Assembly: GCA_002050125.1 (NCBI GenBank)
Contig: MWTA01000099.1
Span: 1-41,436 of the forward strand
Direction: 5' to 3'
Origin: Anaerolineae bacterium UTCFX2
Lineage (GTDB): Bacteria; Chloroflexota; Anaerolineae; Anaerolineales; UBA4823
Length of the DNA: 41,436 bases
The translations under genes were made by a program, and so were the position numbers. Each line of letters opens with the position of its first letter. Position 1 is the stretch's first letter. The notes beneath the pieces were generated by a model. It was given only the letters and a program-made list of their open reading frames with translations, ran no database searches and was not told the DNA's origin. Positions 16,393 to 24,425 of this stretch are shown here, piece by piece.

Positions 16393-17343
16393 TTAGTTTC
16401 TCCGATCCTGGGGAGGAACATAACTCTGGATGGTGACTTCCTTACGATTATGGCCTAACTGAATGGATGTATCCAATAACGCCTGATCATCATCCGCGCC
16501 AGCTTCAATCCTGTTTTTATAGTTTTGCGCTGCGAATGTTTTCCGGAAGCCGTGTGTGCCCAGGCAAGGAATTCCGAGGGCTTTACACGCTTTACGCACC
16601 TGTTCGCGCACTCGATCCGGGAGAGAGCCGCGGTCATGGAAAATGTGACCGGTTGGATTTTTCTCGCCGATGGCTTTGATCTCGGAAAGGAAGTGTGTTT
16701 CTTCTGGTGAAATGCGTACCTCGCGAGGTCTGCCACCTTTAGTATGACTCACATTCCCTTCCAGAGTGATAAAGCATGTTGCCACATCAATATCTTGTGC
16801 TCTAAGATAGACTGCTTCTCGAATCCGCAGCCCAGTTTTTTGCATCACATGCAGTACCCGCGCTGAAATTGGATCGATATTGATGATCCACTCGATAATT
16901 CGTTCCGCTTGCTCCGGAAAATATGCCACCGGTCGAGGTTCGGAGTGGAAGCCGCTTAATCCCCCATCGGTTTTATAAGGAAGTAACGGGGGTGCATCTT
17001 TGCCAAATACTCCGGTAATCCTACAAGCGCGATCCAGCTTACGTAACGATGCCATAACGCGTCCAATCCGGCCACCGCTGCGTTCACGCCGAATTAATTC
17101 TTCGACGAATGTCTGAGCCATCTCTGGCTCGACATCTTCAACTTCACTCACTTCAGGCCACTGCCTGCGGATGAATCGCGCAAATTCATGCACATCCGCC
17201 ACCATGCTCTGCATGGTTCCAATACTGCGGATCACATCCTGATTGCGTCCATGTTGTTTATCTTCGTGCCGGCTGCCACCAGGTCGAAAGATTGCCTGGA
17301 GCGCTTTCATCATTTGATAAGATAATCCACCTTGTTGTGACAT
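16393..17343 (-). CDS. Tyrosine recombinase (phage integrase/XerC family)
   Basis: 316 residues with a SAM-like N-terminal DNA-binding domain (~35-130) and a complete catalytic domain. The visible catalytic residues are Arg in KTGLRIREAVYLR, Lys in SHTKGGRPREV, HxxR in THGFRKTFA, His in QLGHNRKEVTI and the nucleophilic Tyr in QSYVPPQD. An AGGTG site precedes the ATG. It is a second recombinase besides the serine enzyme that matches the element's att structure. It may resolve multimers of the circular form or be a remnant of an older element. It is coupled to the unknown HTH gene (3-base gap). Confidence 0.87.
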   Translation of the reverse strand: MSQQGGLSYQMMKALQAIFRPGGSRHEDKQHGRNQDVIRSIGTMQSMVADVHEFARFIRRQWPEVSEVEDVEPEMAQTFVEELIRRERSGGRIGRVMASLRKLDRACRITGVFGKDAPPLLPYKTDGGLSGFHSEPRPVAYFPEQAERIIEWIINIDPISARVLHVMQKTGLRIREAVYLRAQDIDVATCFITLEGNVSHTKGGRPREVRISPEETHFLSEIKAIGEKNPTGHIFHDRGSLPDRVREQVRKACKALGIPCLGTHGFRKTFAAQNYKNRIEAGADDDQALLDTSIQLGHNRKEVTIQSYVPPQDRRN

Positions 17344-17445
17344 AATTCTGCACCTGCCTGTTTACGCTTAAATCGGGTTCGAACGGCTTTTTTTACCGTT
17401 TCTGGTTGTTTCCCTTTGTTTCCTTAAGGGAACCCCTTTCTAAAA

Positions 17446-17857
17446 ATGGGGCGTTTTGTTGTACTTGCCTCGTTCAGACAGCCGCTTCGGCTGCACACCC
17501 AGGGATGGGCGCCCTATCCATCGGACAGGGTGACCGTTTGGTGTGAGGCCCACGGACCAGCAAGAGTACGGTCAAATCTCGCTGCCGTGCGCTCAATAGA
17601 TCGACTGGACTCTGTTGAGCGGCTCCCGCTGCGTACTTCGCTTTGGGAAGGTGATGGGTGCAAGGTCAACTTTTGGGGATTCTCACGCGATCAGCAACAC
17701 CTGCCGGCGATCCATTCCCCCTGGTTGTGCCGGTTCGGTTTTTGCGTGTTAAAACAAAAATACCAAACATTGCACCCGGGCGGAAATAAACAGGCCAACG
17801 TTCAGTATTACGGTATAAAAACAAGCTATCGTTAACTATTTTAGACGCTTTTGCGTC
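17446..17857. ncRNA. GC-rich structured region, RNA candidate
   Basis: This stretch between the divergent arms is richer in GC than either neighbour and contains nested inverted repeats: CAGCCG/CGGCTG (17479-17493); TGACCGT/ACGGTCA (17531-17537/17568-17574) enclosing TGGT-GTG/CAC-ACCA (17539-17545/17551-17559); CGCTCAA/TTGAGCG (17590-17596/17615-17621); and AGCGG/CCGCT (17618-17630), which competes with the last. CCGGC/GCCGG followed by TTTTT (17704-17743) could end a plus-strand transcript. A 129-codon open frame (17446-17835) spans it but has no recognisable domain and looks like a by-product. The strand is undecided and I cannot name the RNA class. Confidence 0.4.
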
Positions 17858-17987
17858 TCATTCAATTGTAATTTCATTATAGCACGCGTTTTCTATCCTG
17901 CCAAATCGCGATAGAGACAATTTTAAATTTTTCGAGGTTGAAAAGTGTTTGTAAGGTCCATGTTTATCGACTTGTACTCCATTTTCG

Positions 17988-18016
17988 TTGACATTTTTTG
18001 TTTCCTCACCTATGAT
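17988..18016 (+). promoter_or_regulatory. Strong sigma-70 promoter of the defence operon
   Basis: TTGACA (17988-17993), a 17-base spacer and TATGAT (18011-18016) lie 29 bases before the XRE regulator's ATG. CCTCAC (18004-18009) and GTGAGG (18034-18039) are inverted repeats flanking the -10 and the likely start, a possible operator for the regulator. The right half-site also contains the ribosome binding site. Confidence 0.75.
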
Positions 18017-18044
18017 TATAGAATACTCCCACGTGAGGTGGCTC

Positions 18045-18290
18045 ATGCCCGGAAAAATTGTCAATCACTTTCGCATTTTACTGGCACAAAAGGCAACTAA
18101 GCAGCAGCAAAATATCGCTCTGATGGACGTGCAGCGCGAGACGGGCATTGCCTGGTCAACGCTAAATTCCTGGGCGAATAACCAGTTGACCCGATATGAT
18201 GCAGCGGTGATCATGGCGTTATGCGAATATTTTGATTGCCAGGTGGGGGATTTACTGGTTTACGAAAAAGAAACGATTCCTGCTCCGTAA
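18045..18290 (+). CDS. XRE-family (Cro/CI-type) regulator
   Basis: 81 residues. The HTH reads NIALMDVQRETGIAWSTLNSWANNQLTRYDAAVIMALCEYFDCQVGDLLVYE, the standard HTH_XRE/HTH_26 pattern ending in the GDLL motif. ATG 18045 is chosen because GAGGTGG lies just before it and the homology starts there; the frame is open further upstream but through the promoter. It sits between the strong promoter and hsdR (36-base gap). It therefore probably acts as the controller of the restriction genes, in the manner of C proteins, with autoregulation through the CCTCAC/GTGAGG pair. Confidence 0.82.
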   Translation: MPGKIVNHFRILLAQKATKQQQNIALMDVQRETGIAWSTLNSWANNQLTRYDAAVIMALCEYFDCQVGDLLVYEKETIPAP

Positions 18291-18326
18291 TGAAAGACAC
18301 CATAATAACTCGGAACAACGGCAACT

Positions 18327-20990
18327 ATGACATATAACGAATCTGATACTCGCGCATACTTAATTGATCCCAAACTTGAATCCTCCGGTTGGGGAAGAGA
18401 ACTTGTACGAAGAGAGCATTTTTATCGCCGTGACGTGCAATATACAGCCGGAAGAATTGTATTGCACGGTGATCGAGCACATCACCGAGAAGGTCGGAAA
18501 ATTGATTATTTATTACGTTATACCGATTCTTTTCCTTTGGCCATCGTTGAAGCAAAAGAAGAAGGTTTATCGGCTGAAACTGGCCTTGAGCAAGCGAAAG
18601 CTTACGCTAAAGATTTGTCTGTTCCTTTTGCCTTTTCGACAAATGGCCACAATATCATTGAATTTGACTTCTTTACTTTAGACAGCCGGAATATCGATCA
18701 TTTTCCCACACCCGATGAGCTCTGGCATCGCTGGATGATCAATACTGGCTTGAGATCACCAGGAATTGCTCAGAATCGGGCAAGTTATAGCCTAGATGAT
18801 GCAACTGATCGACGACAAAACCCACTTCTATATCCTTATTGTCCTGAAACAATCACAGGAAAGAGTATCAGATATTTTCAGGAAGCAGCTATCAACCAGG
18901 TAATTCGCCGGATTGTTAAAGGACAGAAACGAATCTTACTTGCCATGGCAACAGGCACAGGAAAAACTTTCACGGCCATGCAATTGGTATGGAAACTAAT
19001 CAAGTCGGGCTGGTTGCAACGACAGCACCCGGATCGACCAGGAAGGATTCTTTTCCTTGCTGATCGAGTGGTGCTTCGTGATCAGTCCTACAATGCGTTT
19101 GCTCCATTTGCCCGTGATGGAAATGATCCTCGTTGGTTGATTGAAGGGCATCCGCCCATTTTGACAAGAGATCTCTATTTTGGAATCTACCAATCCCTTT
19201 GGATTGAAAATGATCAGGGAAAACGATTGTTCGAGTTGTTTCCCAAGGATTTCTTTGATATCGTCATCATTGACGAAGCCCACCGGTCAGGGTTTGGCAC
19301 CTGGCAGGAGATCCTCAAGCATTTTGGCGATGCCATTCATCTTGGCATGACGGCAACCCCAAAAACCACTGATAATGTAGATACTTATGACTATTTCTGT
19401 AGAGATGAGCCTGAAATACTCATAGATGCTGAAGACCCCTCGAAAGGTTCCCGCCGCCAGGCAGCTTATGAATACAGTTTGGGACGGGGCATAGAAGATG
19501 GTTTTCTTGCTACTTACAAAGTACACCGGGTGCGGACCACTGTTGATCAGAATGGCTTGAAACTGCAGGAAGCCGTCGAGCAGGGTGCGGAAGTTTTTGT
19601 CCCAGAAGATGCAGAGACACGAGAACTATACACCACGCCGCAATTTGAACGCGAAATTACTGTTCCAGATCGTACCAGGGTGATGGTGGATCACCTGGCC
19701 GGCTTGCTGAGGAAATTTGGGCCAACAGAGAAAACCATGGTTTTCTGTGTAGATATTCCCCATGCTCAACTGGTGGCCAGATTGTTAAATGATGCATTAG
19801 GTCATCTGGGGTTGCAACCTTATGCAGTTCCCATTGTGGCAGAGGAAGGGCAAGCACCTGTTTGGCTGCAACAATTCCAGGACAGTGATCATGCCACACC
19901 GGTTGTTGCCACAACTGCAGAATTATTGAGCACGGGGGTAGATGTTCCGGCTTGCCGCAACATTGTGTTCATGAAAACCATCTCTTCTCCGGTTCTGTTC
20001 AAACAGATTATTGGGCGCGGCAGCCGAGTAGATCCAGCTACAGATAAGTTATGGTTTAGAATCATCGACTATACCGGGGCAACACATCTATTTGATGAGT
20101 GGGATCGTCCCCCTGGCCCTGCTCCTGAGGTTCCTCAAGGACCACAGAGCGCATCGATCGAGGGACATGTCTCTAAGGTTGAAACCGGAGAAATAATCGT
20201 CGGAGCGACGGTAACACTGATTACCGGTCCAAACGCTCAGAGGGGGCCAATTCGATCTGATGAAAACGGTTGCTTCCGTTTTACAAATCTGCCCGAAGGA
20301 AGTTTATCTCTCATTGTCAGCGGAACTGGTTTTCGGCGCCGACAGCTACAAGTTCAGACCCTTGCAGATGAAACCACGACCGTAGATGTTGAATTAAGCC
20401 CTGAAGGTGAACCGGTCGGTCGTATTCGTGTCGAAGGTCTTGAAGTGCGAATCGCCGACGAAGCTGTCTTTGTCATCGAAGGTTCAGGCCAGCAACTCAC
20501 CCAACAGCAGTATCTAGATTACACCAGAGAAAAAGTGCGGCAGGTTAGCCAGGCTCAGAAGATAGACGATTTGCGCAATACCTGGATTAATGCCATAACG
20601 CGCAGAAAGCTGCTGACTGACCTTCAAGCCGCTTCAGTTTATGTGGATGTGATCGCTGACGTACTTGGTCAAAGCGAAGCGGACCAGTTTGACCTGCTGG
20701 GACATTTAACCTTTGGCACACCACTCCGAACCCGTTCTGAAAGAGCTGCTGCTTTCATTAACCGCGAATCGCGGTTTCTTCAGGCGCAACCCAAACCAGC
20801 TCAAGAAGTGCTGCTGGCGTTGTTGGAAAAGTACCGTGCAACTGGCGTGGATGAGATCAGTGATCCGAGAATTTTTCGCTTACCACCATTTTTTGAAATG
20901 GGGCAAGCACCTGGCGTAGCACGCCGCTTTGGTTCGTTGCCTAAATTACAATCGAATTTAGCCGAGTTGCAGAGACGGATTTACGATTAA
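18327..20990 (+). CDS. hsdR: Type I restriction enzyme R subunit with an inserted regulatory-like domain
   Basis: 887 residues. The N-terminal PD-(D/E)xK nuclease (~1-115) has catalytic GRKIDYLLRY and IVEAKEE. The SF2 helicase motor has motif I ATGTGKTFTAM (~212), motif II DEAH in IIDEAHRSGFG and motif III MTATPK; the second RecA lobe ends at IIGRGSRVDP. Residues ~608-693 form a separate beta-rich module (ASIEGHVSK...GATVTL...SDENGCFRFTNLPEGSLSLIVSGTGF) that looks like a carboxypeptidase regulatory-like domain, normally seen in secreted or surface proteins. The C-terminal EcoEI-type coupling domain (QYLDYTREKVRQVSQ...) follows. The R subunit translocates DNA and cleaves unmethylated targets with the M2S complex encoded downstream. 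No clear ribosome binding site precedes the ATG. Confidence 0.9.
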   Translation: MTYNESDTRAYLIDPKLESSGWGRELVRREHFYRRDVQYTAGRIVLHGDRAHHREGRKIDYLLRYTDSFPLAIVEAKEEGLSAETGLEQAKAYAKDLSVPFAFSTNGHNIIEFDFFTLDSRNIDHFPTPDELWHRWMINTGLRSPGIAQNRASYSLDDATDRRQNPLLYPYCPETITGKSIRYFQEAAINQVIRRIVKGQKRILLAMATGTGKTFTAMQLVWKLIKSGWLQRQHPDRPGRILFLADRVVLRDQSYNAFAPFARDGNDPRWLIEGHPPILTRDLYFGIYQSLWIENDQGKRLFELFPKDFFDIVIIDEAHRSGFGTWQEILKHFGDAIHLGMTATPKTTDNVDTYDYFCRDEPEILIDAEDPSKGSRRQAAYEYSLGRGIEDGFLATYKVHRVRTTVDQNGLKLQEAVEQGAEVFVPEDAETRELYTTPQFEREITVPDRTRVMVDHLAGLLRKFGPTEKTMVFCVDIPHAQLVARLLNDALGHLGLQPYAVPIVAEEGQAPVWLQQFQDSDHATPVVATTAELLSTGVDVPACRNIVFMKTISSPVLFKQIIGRGSRVDPATDKLWFRIIDYTGATHLFDEWDRPPGPAPEVPQGPQSASIEGHVSKVETGEIIVGATVTLITGPNAQRGPIRSDENGCFRFTNLPEGSLSLIVSGTGFRRRQLQVQTLADETTTVDVELSPEGEPVGRIRVEGLEVRIADEAVFVIEGSGQQLTQQQYLDYTREKVRQVSQAQKIDDLRNTWINAITRRKLLTDLQAASVYVDVIADVLGQSEADQFDLLGHLTFGTPLRTRSERAAAFINRESRFLQAQPKPAQEVLLALLEKYRATGVDEISDPRIFRLPPFFEMGQAPGVARRFGSLPKLQSNLAELQRRIYD

Positions 20991-21002
20991 CTGAACTAAC
21001 TT

Positions 21003-21042
21003 ACTGCGATAATTATCCTAAAACTAATTATCGCAGTATAAT
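21003..21042 (+). promoter_or_regulatory. AbiE promoter inside a 13-bp perfect inverted repeat
   Basis: ACTGCGATAATTA (21003-21015) and TAATTATCGCAGT (21025-21037) are perfect inverted repeats around a 9-base spacer. TATAAT (21037-21042) starts at the last base of the right arm, and transcription would begin at about the ATG of abiEi (21050), giving a leaderless message. Known AbiEi antitoxins repress their promoter by binding inverted repeats, so this is the predicted autoregulatory operator. Confidence 0.8.
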
Positions 21043-21049
21043 AGTGTAA

Positions 21050-21892
21050 ATGATGAACAGCGAACCCCGTTACTCGCAATCACAAGGCCTAAAGTTGCTT
21101 GAAGCAGCAGTTAAGGAATATGGTCCTTTGTTTACATTGGAGCAGATCAAGCCGCTTGCCAACACGCAGAAATTATCAACCAGCCACCTCCGTTACCTTT
21201 TGAGCACTTTATCTGATGCTGGTTGGATTGAGATCCTAAAGCGCGGTACCTATCTAGTCAAGAGCCCATTGTATGCTGAAGAAGTTCCGGTATATGCGAT
21301 TGCTGCAGCATTAATTCAGCCGATGGCGATCAGTCACTGGTCAGCTTGCGCCTACCATGGTTTTACGACACAGAATCCGGTCATGGTGCAGGCAACAACC
21401 CCAACGAAAGTGATTACACCTGAAATGCGCCTTGGAAAGGCACACAGTCCAAGAGGCCGAGCTGTGTGGACAGTCTCAGGACATGATTTTGAATTCATTC
21501 ATATTGCCCCCAACCTCTTTTGGGGATTCCAGAAAATGTGGGTGAACTCATGGCAACAGGTGAACATTACAGATCGTGAACGTACCGCCCTGGATTTAAT
21601 CGCCCGCCCTGATATTTTCGGTGGTTTCTCGGCTGCAATTGAAATTCTGGAAAACGCCATTAACCAAATCAATGTGGATCAATTGGTGGATTATGCCTTA
21701 AAGTACGATGTAGGCTCAGTGATCAAGCGGTTGGGTTGGTCACTTGAAAATCTCGGTTATACAGGGAACAGCCTCGAAAGTTTACGTGTTTATCCAGTAA
21801 AAAGGTACTATCGATTGGATCCCAGCCTTGAAGAAACAAACGCTAATAAAAATTCTCATTGGCATATATCTGAAAATCTAAAAAGGACCTAA
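21050..21892 (+). CDS. abiEi: AbiEi-family antitoxin / transcriptional regulator
   Basis: 280 residues. The N-terminal winged helix (~10-70) reads LLEAAVKEYGPLFTLEQIKPLANTQKLSTSHLRYLLSTLSDAGWIEILKRGTYLV. It is followed by the AbiEi C-terminal domain, with AISHWSACAYHGFT, the EMRLGKAHSPRGRAVW segment and DRERTALDLIARPDIFGG. It is the antitoxin of a type IV AbiE pair: it represses the operon and counteracts the toxin without binding it. ATG or the next ATG (21053) can serve as start and there is hardly any leader. The toxin gene starts on the base after its stop codon. Confidence 0.85.
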   Translation: MMNSEPRYSQSQGLKLLEAAVKEYGPLFTLEQIKPLANTQKLSTSHLRYLLSTLSDAGWIEILKRGTYLVKSPLYAEEVPVYAIAAALIQPMAISHWSACAYHGFTTQNPVMVQATTPTKVITPEMRLGKAHSPRGRAVWTVSGHDFEFIHIAPNLFWGFQKMWVNSWQQVNITDRERTALDLIARPDIFGGFSAAIEILENAINQINVDQLVDYALKYDVGSVIKRLGWSLENLGYTGNSLESLRVYPVKRYYRLDPSLEETNANKNSHWHISENLKRT

Positions 21893-22753
21893 ATGCCAAG
21901 CGTACCTCAATTAATCCGATCAGTCTCCCAAAAGAAAAAAGTTCAACAATACATTGTTGAAAAGGACTACGCACTGAGTTACCTGCTGGCTTCAATCGTT
22001 TCTACGGATGGTCTGGGCGAGAACCTGGTATTGAAAGGCGGTACGGCGTTAAAGAAGCTCTATTTCGCGGATTACCGATTTTCTGAAGATCTGGATTATT
22101 CTACGCGGGTAATAGGACCAATCCAGCAAATTGATTCACTAATGGAGACTGTTGTTCACTCCATGGACGAGTTATTAAATGAACATGGACCGTTTCAGGT
22201 TGGCCTGGAACCACTTCTGTTGAAACAACCTCATCCAGGCGATCAAAAAGCTTACCTGGTGCGAGTACAGTTCCCGGAGCAACGACAACCGTTATGCCGG
22301 CTCAAGGTGGAGATCACGGTGGACGAACCCATTCTTACACCGGTGGAAATTCGTCCGGTTTTGCACGGGTTTGTTGAGGAGATTGATGCGCGCATCCCGG
22401 TGTATTCTCTGACAGAAATCACCGCGGAGAAATTACGAGCACTTTTACAGAGCAAAGCACGGTTGCAGGAACGCGGTTGGGGGGCAAGCCGGGTTTGCCG
22501 GGATTATTTTGATTTGTGGAATTTGTTGCAAATTCCCGGTCTAAAATCGCCAGAATTAATACCTCTATTGAATCATAAATGTGTTATCCGAGATGTTGCG
22601 TACACATCTCCAAACGATTTTGTGTCTGAAGATCTATTATCTGTTGCTAGGAATGAATGGGAGCAGCAGCTCTTACCCTTTGTGCCGGATGCGCCCCCGG
22701 CAGCAGAGCTTTTACCGCAGGTTCAATCTTTCATCTTATCCATATGGGAGTGA
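21893..22753 (+). CDS. abiEii: AbiEii-family nucleotidyltransferase toxin
   Basis: 286 residues. The nucleotidyltransferase signature LVLKGGTALKKLYFADYRFSEDLDYST (~43-70) carries the GG and D-x-D catalytic pattern (EDLDY), followed by VEITVDEPIL and the conserved EITAEKLRALLQSKARLQERGWGASRVCRDYFDLW. Studied AbiEii/MenT enzymes transfer nucleotides to tRNA ends and halt growth on phage infection. Length and motifs are complete. The gene starts directly after the antitoxin stop. It ends 4 bases before the hsdM start, so the pair is embedded between hsdR and hsdM. Confidence 0.88.
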   Translation: MPSVPQLIRSVSQKKKVQQYIVEKDYALSYLLASIVSTDGLGENLVLKGGTALKKLYFADYRFSEDLDYSTRVIGPIQQIDSLMETVVHSMDELLNEHGPFQVGLEPLLLKQPHPGDQKAYLVRVQFPEQRQPLCRLKVEITVDEPILTPVEIRPVLHGFVEEIDARIPVYSLTEITAEKLRALLQSKARLQERGWGASRVCRDYFDLWNLLQIPGLKSPELIPLLNHKCVIRDVAYTSPNDFVSEDLLSVARNEWEQQLLPFVPDAPPAAELLPQVQSFILSIWE

Positions 22754-22757
22754 CATT

Positions 22758-24425
22758 GTGGCATTAACCAACGGACAAACACGCGAAACCCTTGCCAATG
22801 ACATGTGGCAAGCCTGTAAAATCTTGCGCCGCGACAACAATTGCGGCGGAGTAATGGAGTATATTGAGCATCTGGCCTGGCTGCTCTTCCTGCGCTTTTT
22901 GGATGCCCAGGAAGATATCTGGCAAACCGAAGCGGCTTTGGAGGGCAAAACGTATCAACGTATCCTCGAAAGCGACCTGGCCTGGGCGAACTGGGCGCGG
23001 AAAGACTGGCCGGCGGATGACCTGATCCAGTTCGTTCACACGCGCCTGATCCCCAGCCTGCAGAGCCTGCACGGCGACCCGTTCCGCGAGACGATCTCTT
23101 CCATCTTTTCTGAACGAAATGTTGTGGTATGTGCCTCCGGTTATAACCTTAAAGATGTGCTCAAATTGGTGGATGAGATTGATTTCCTTAACCAGGATGA
23201 CGTGTACACCGTGTCGCATGTATACGAAACCCTGCTCAAACGCCTGGGAAATGAAAACAAAGTCGCCGGCGAGTTTTATACCCCGCGCCCGATCATTCGT
23301 TTTATGGTCGAAGTGATCGACCCGCAATTGGGTGAAACAGTTTACGACCCGGCCTGCGGTTCTGGCGGTTTTTTGGCGGCCGCCTTTGATCACATTCGCA
23401 GTCACAATCCCGATCGCACCATCGAACAGGAGATCTTCCTGCAGACCCAGACCTTTTATGGCAACGAGAAGAAAGCTGTGCCAGCGCTGCTGGGGATGAT
23501 GAACCTGGCGCTGCACGGGGTCACCTCCCCCAAAATTCGCCGGCGCAACACGCTGGAAGAACCGATGAAGACCACGCCCGCCGAGCGCTTCGATGTGGTG
23601 TTGACTAACCCGCCCTTTGGCGGCACCGAAAACGAGGCGGTGCAGGATAACTTCCCGGTGAAATCCAACGCCACCGAGCTGCTCTTCATCGAACACATTA
23701 TGAAAAAGCTCAAATCTGGAGCGGGCAAGCGCTGCGCCATGGTCGTCCCCGAAGGCACGCTGTTTGGCGGCGGCGCCTTCGCTACGGTGAAAAAAGACCT
23801 GCTGGAGCAGTTCAACCTGTTTATGGTGGTCAGCCTGCCGCCAGGTTCTTTTGCACCCTATGCCGACGTGAAGACCGCGCTGCTGTTCTTCGACCGCCCA
23901 GGACCGACCAAAGAGGTGCTATATTACGAACTGCCCATTCCGGAGGGATTGAAGAAATTTAGCAAGGGCAGCCCGATTGGCGACGAGCACTTTGACGAGC
24001 TGCGCCTGGTCTGGCAGCGTTGGAACCAGTACCGCCAGCAAGGTGGAGAGCGGCCGTTTGGGCTGGCAGCGGAATTGCGCGAGCAGTGGCGCGTGCACCG
24101 CTTATGGGAGGCTTACCGCAGTGACAAAACAGGAAAACTACCGAAGCCACAGGCAAGTGCCGGGGATTCGGAAGTGGCAATCAAAGCACATCAGGAGGAA
24201 GGTCCAAACCCAACTAATCAGGTTAATGCCTGGGTGGAGAGATATGATGACATCCAAAATAGAGGTTTTGACCTCACAACTGCAAATCCTCATAGTTCGC
24301 CTGAACAAGATATTCTAAAACCATGGGAATTGACCACAAGCATTTTAGAAAGATTAAGAGAACTAAACCTTATTGTCGAGGAATTGCACCATCAATTAAG
24401 TAATGGGGAGTCCACTGATGAGTAA
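22758..24425 (+). CDS. hsdM: Type I restriction-modification DNA adenine methylase M subunit
   Basis: 555 residues starting from a GTG 4 bases after abiEii, with GGGAG 7 bases upstream; the open frame further upstream lies inside abiEii. The N-terminal HsdM helical domain (TLANDMWQACKILR...VMEYIEHLAWLLFLRFLD) precedes the N6-adenine methylase. That domain has FYTPRPIIRFMVE, motif I VYDPACGSGGFLAAAF (~195) and motif IV VVLTNPPFGG (~275). It methylates one adenine on each strand of the HsdS-defined site and supplies half of the cleavage complex. The last ~100 codons (from ~24,120) are clearly more AT-rich than the rest, as is the adjoining start of hsdS. The stop overlaps hsdS by 8 bases. Confidence 0.93.
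   Translation: MALTNGQTRETLANDMWQACKILRRDNNCGGVMEYIEHLAWLLFLRFLDAQEDIWQTEAALEGKTYQRILESDLAWANWARKDWPADDLIQFVHTRLIPSLQSLHGDPFRETISSIFSERNVVVCASGYNLKDVLKLVDEIDFLNQDDVYTVSHVYETLLKRLGNENKVAGEFYTPRPIIRFMVEVIDPQLGETVYDPACGSGGFLAAAFDHIRSHNPDRTIEQEIFLQTQTFYGNEKKAVPALLGMMNLALHGVTSPKIRRRNTLEEPMKTTPAERFDVVLTNPPFGGTENEAVQDNFPVKSNATELLFIEHIMKKLKSGAGKRCAMVVPEGTLFGGGAFATVKKDLLEQFNLFMVVSLPPGSFAPYADVKTALLFFDRPGPTKEVLYYELPIPEGLKKFSKGSPIGDEHFDELRLVWQRWNQYRQQGGERPFGLAAELREQWRVHRLWEAYRSDKTGKLPKPQASAGDSEVAIKAHQEEGPNPTNQVNAWVERYDDIQNRGFDLTTANPHSSPEQDILKPWELTTSILERLRELNLIVEELHHQLSNGESTDE

Noticed and set aside
17365-17385. tRNA-like T-arm sequence (GGTTCGAAC)
   Set aside because: No acceptor, D or anticodon arm can be placed around it, so there is no tRNA gene; at most it is an attachment-site remnant.
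17446-17835. 129-codon plus-strand frame as a protein gene
   Set aside because: No domain, a composition dominated by the structured repeats, and no ribosome binding site at the first ATG. Reported instead as a structured region, with this possibility noted.
17858-18064. 68-codon minus-strand frame
   Set aside because: It overlaps the clear promoter and start of the XRE regulator and has no homology signal.
22581-22757. Upstream extension of the hsdM frame to an ATG at 22581
   Set aside because: It lies inside abiEii in another frame and does not look like HsdM. The GTG at 22758 has a good ribosome binding site and begins the homology.
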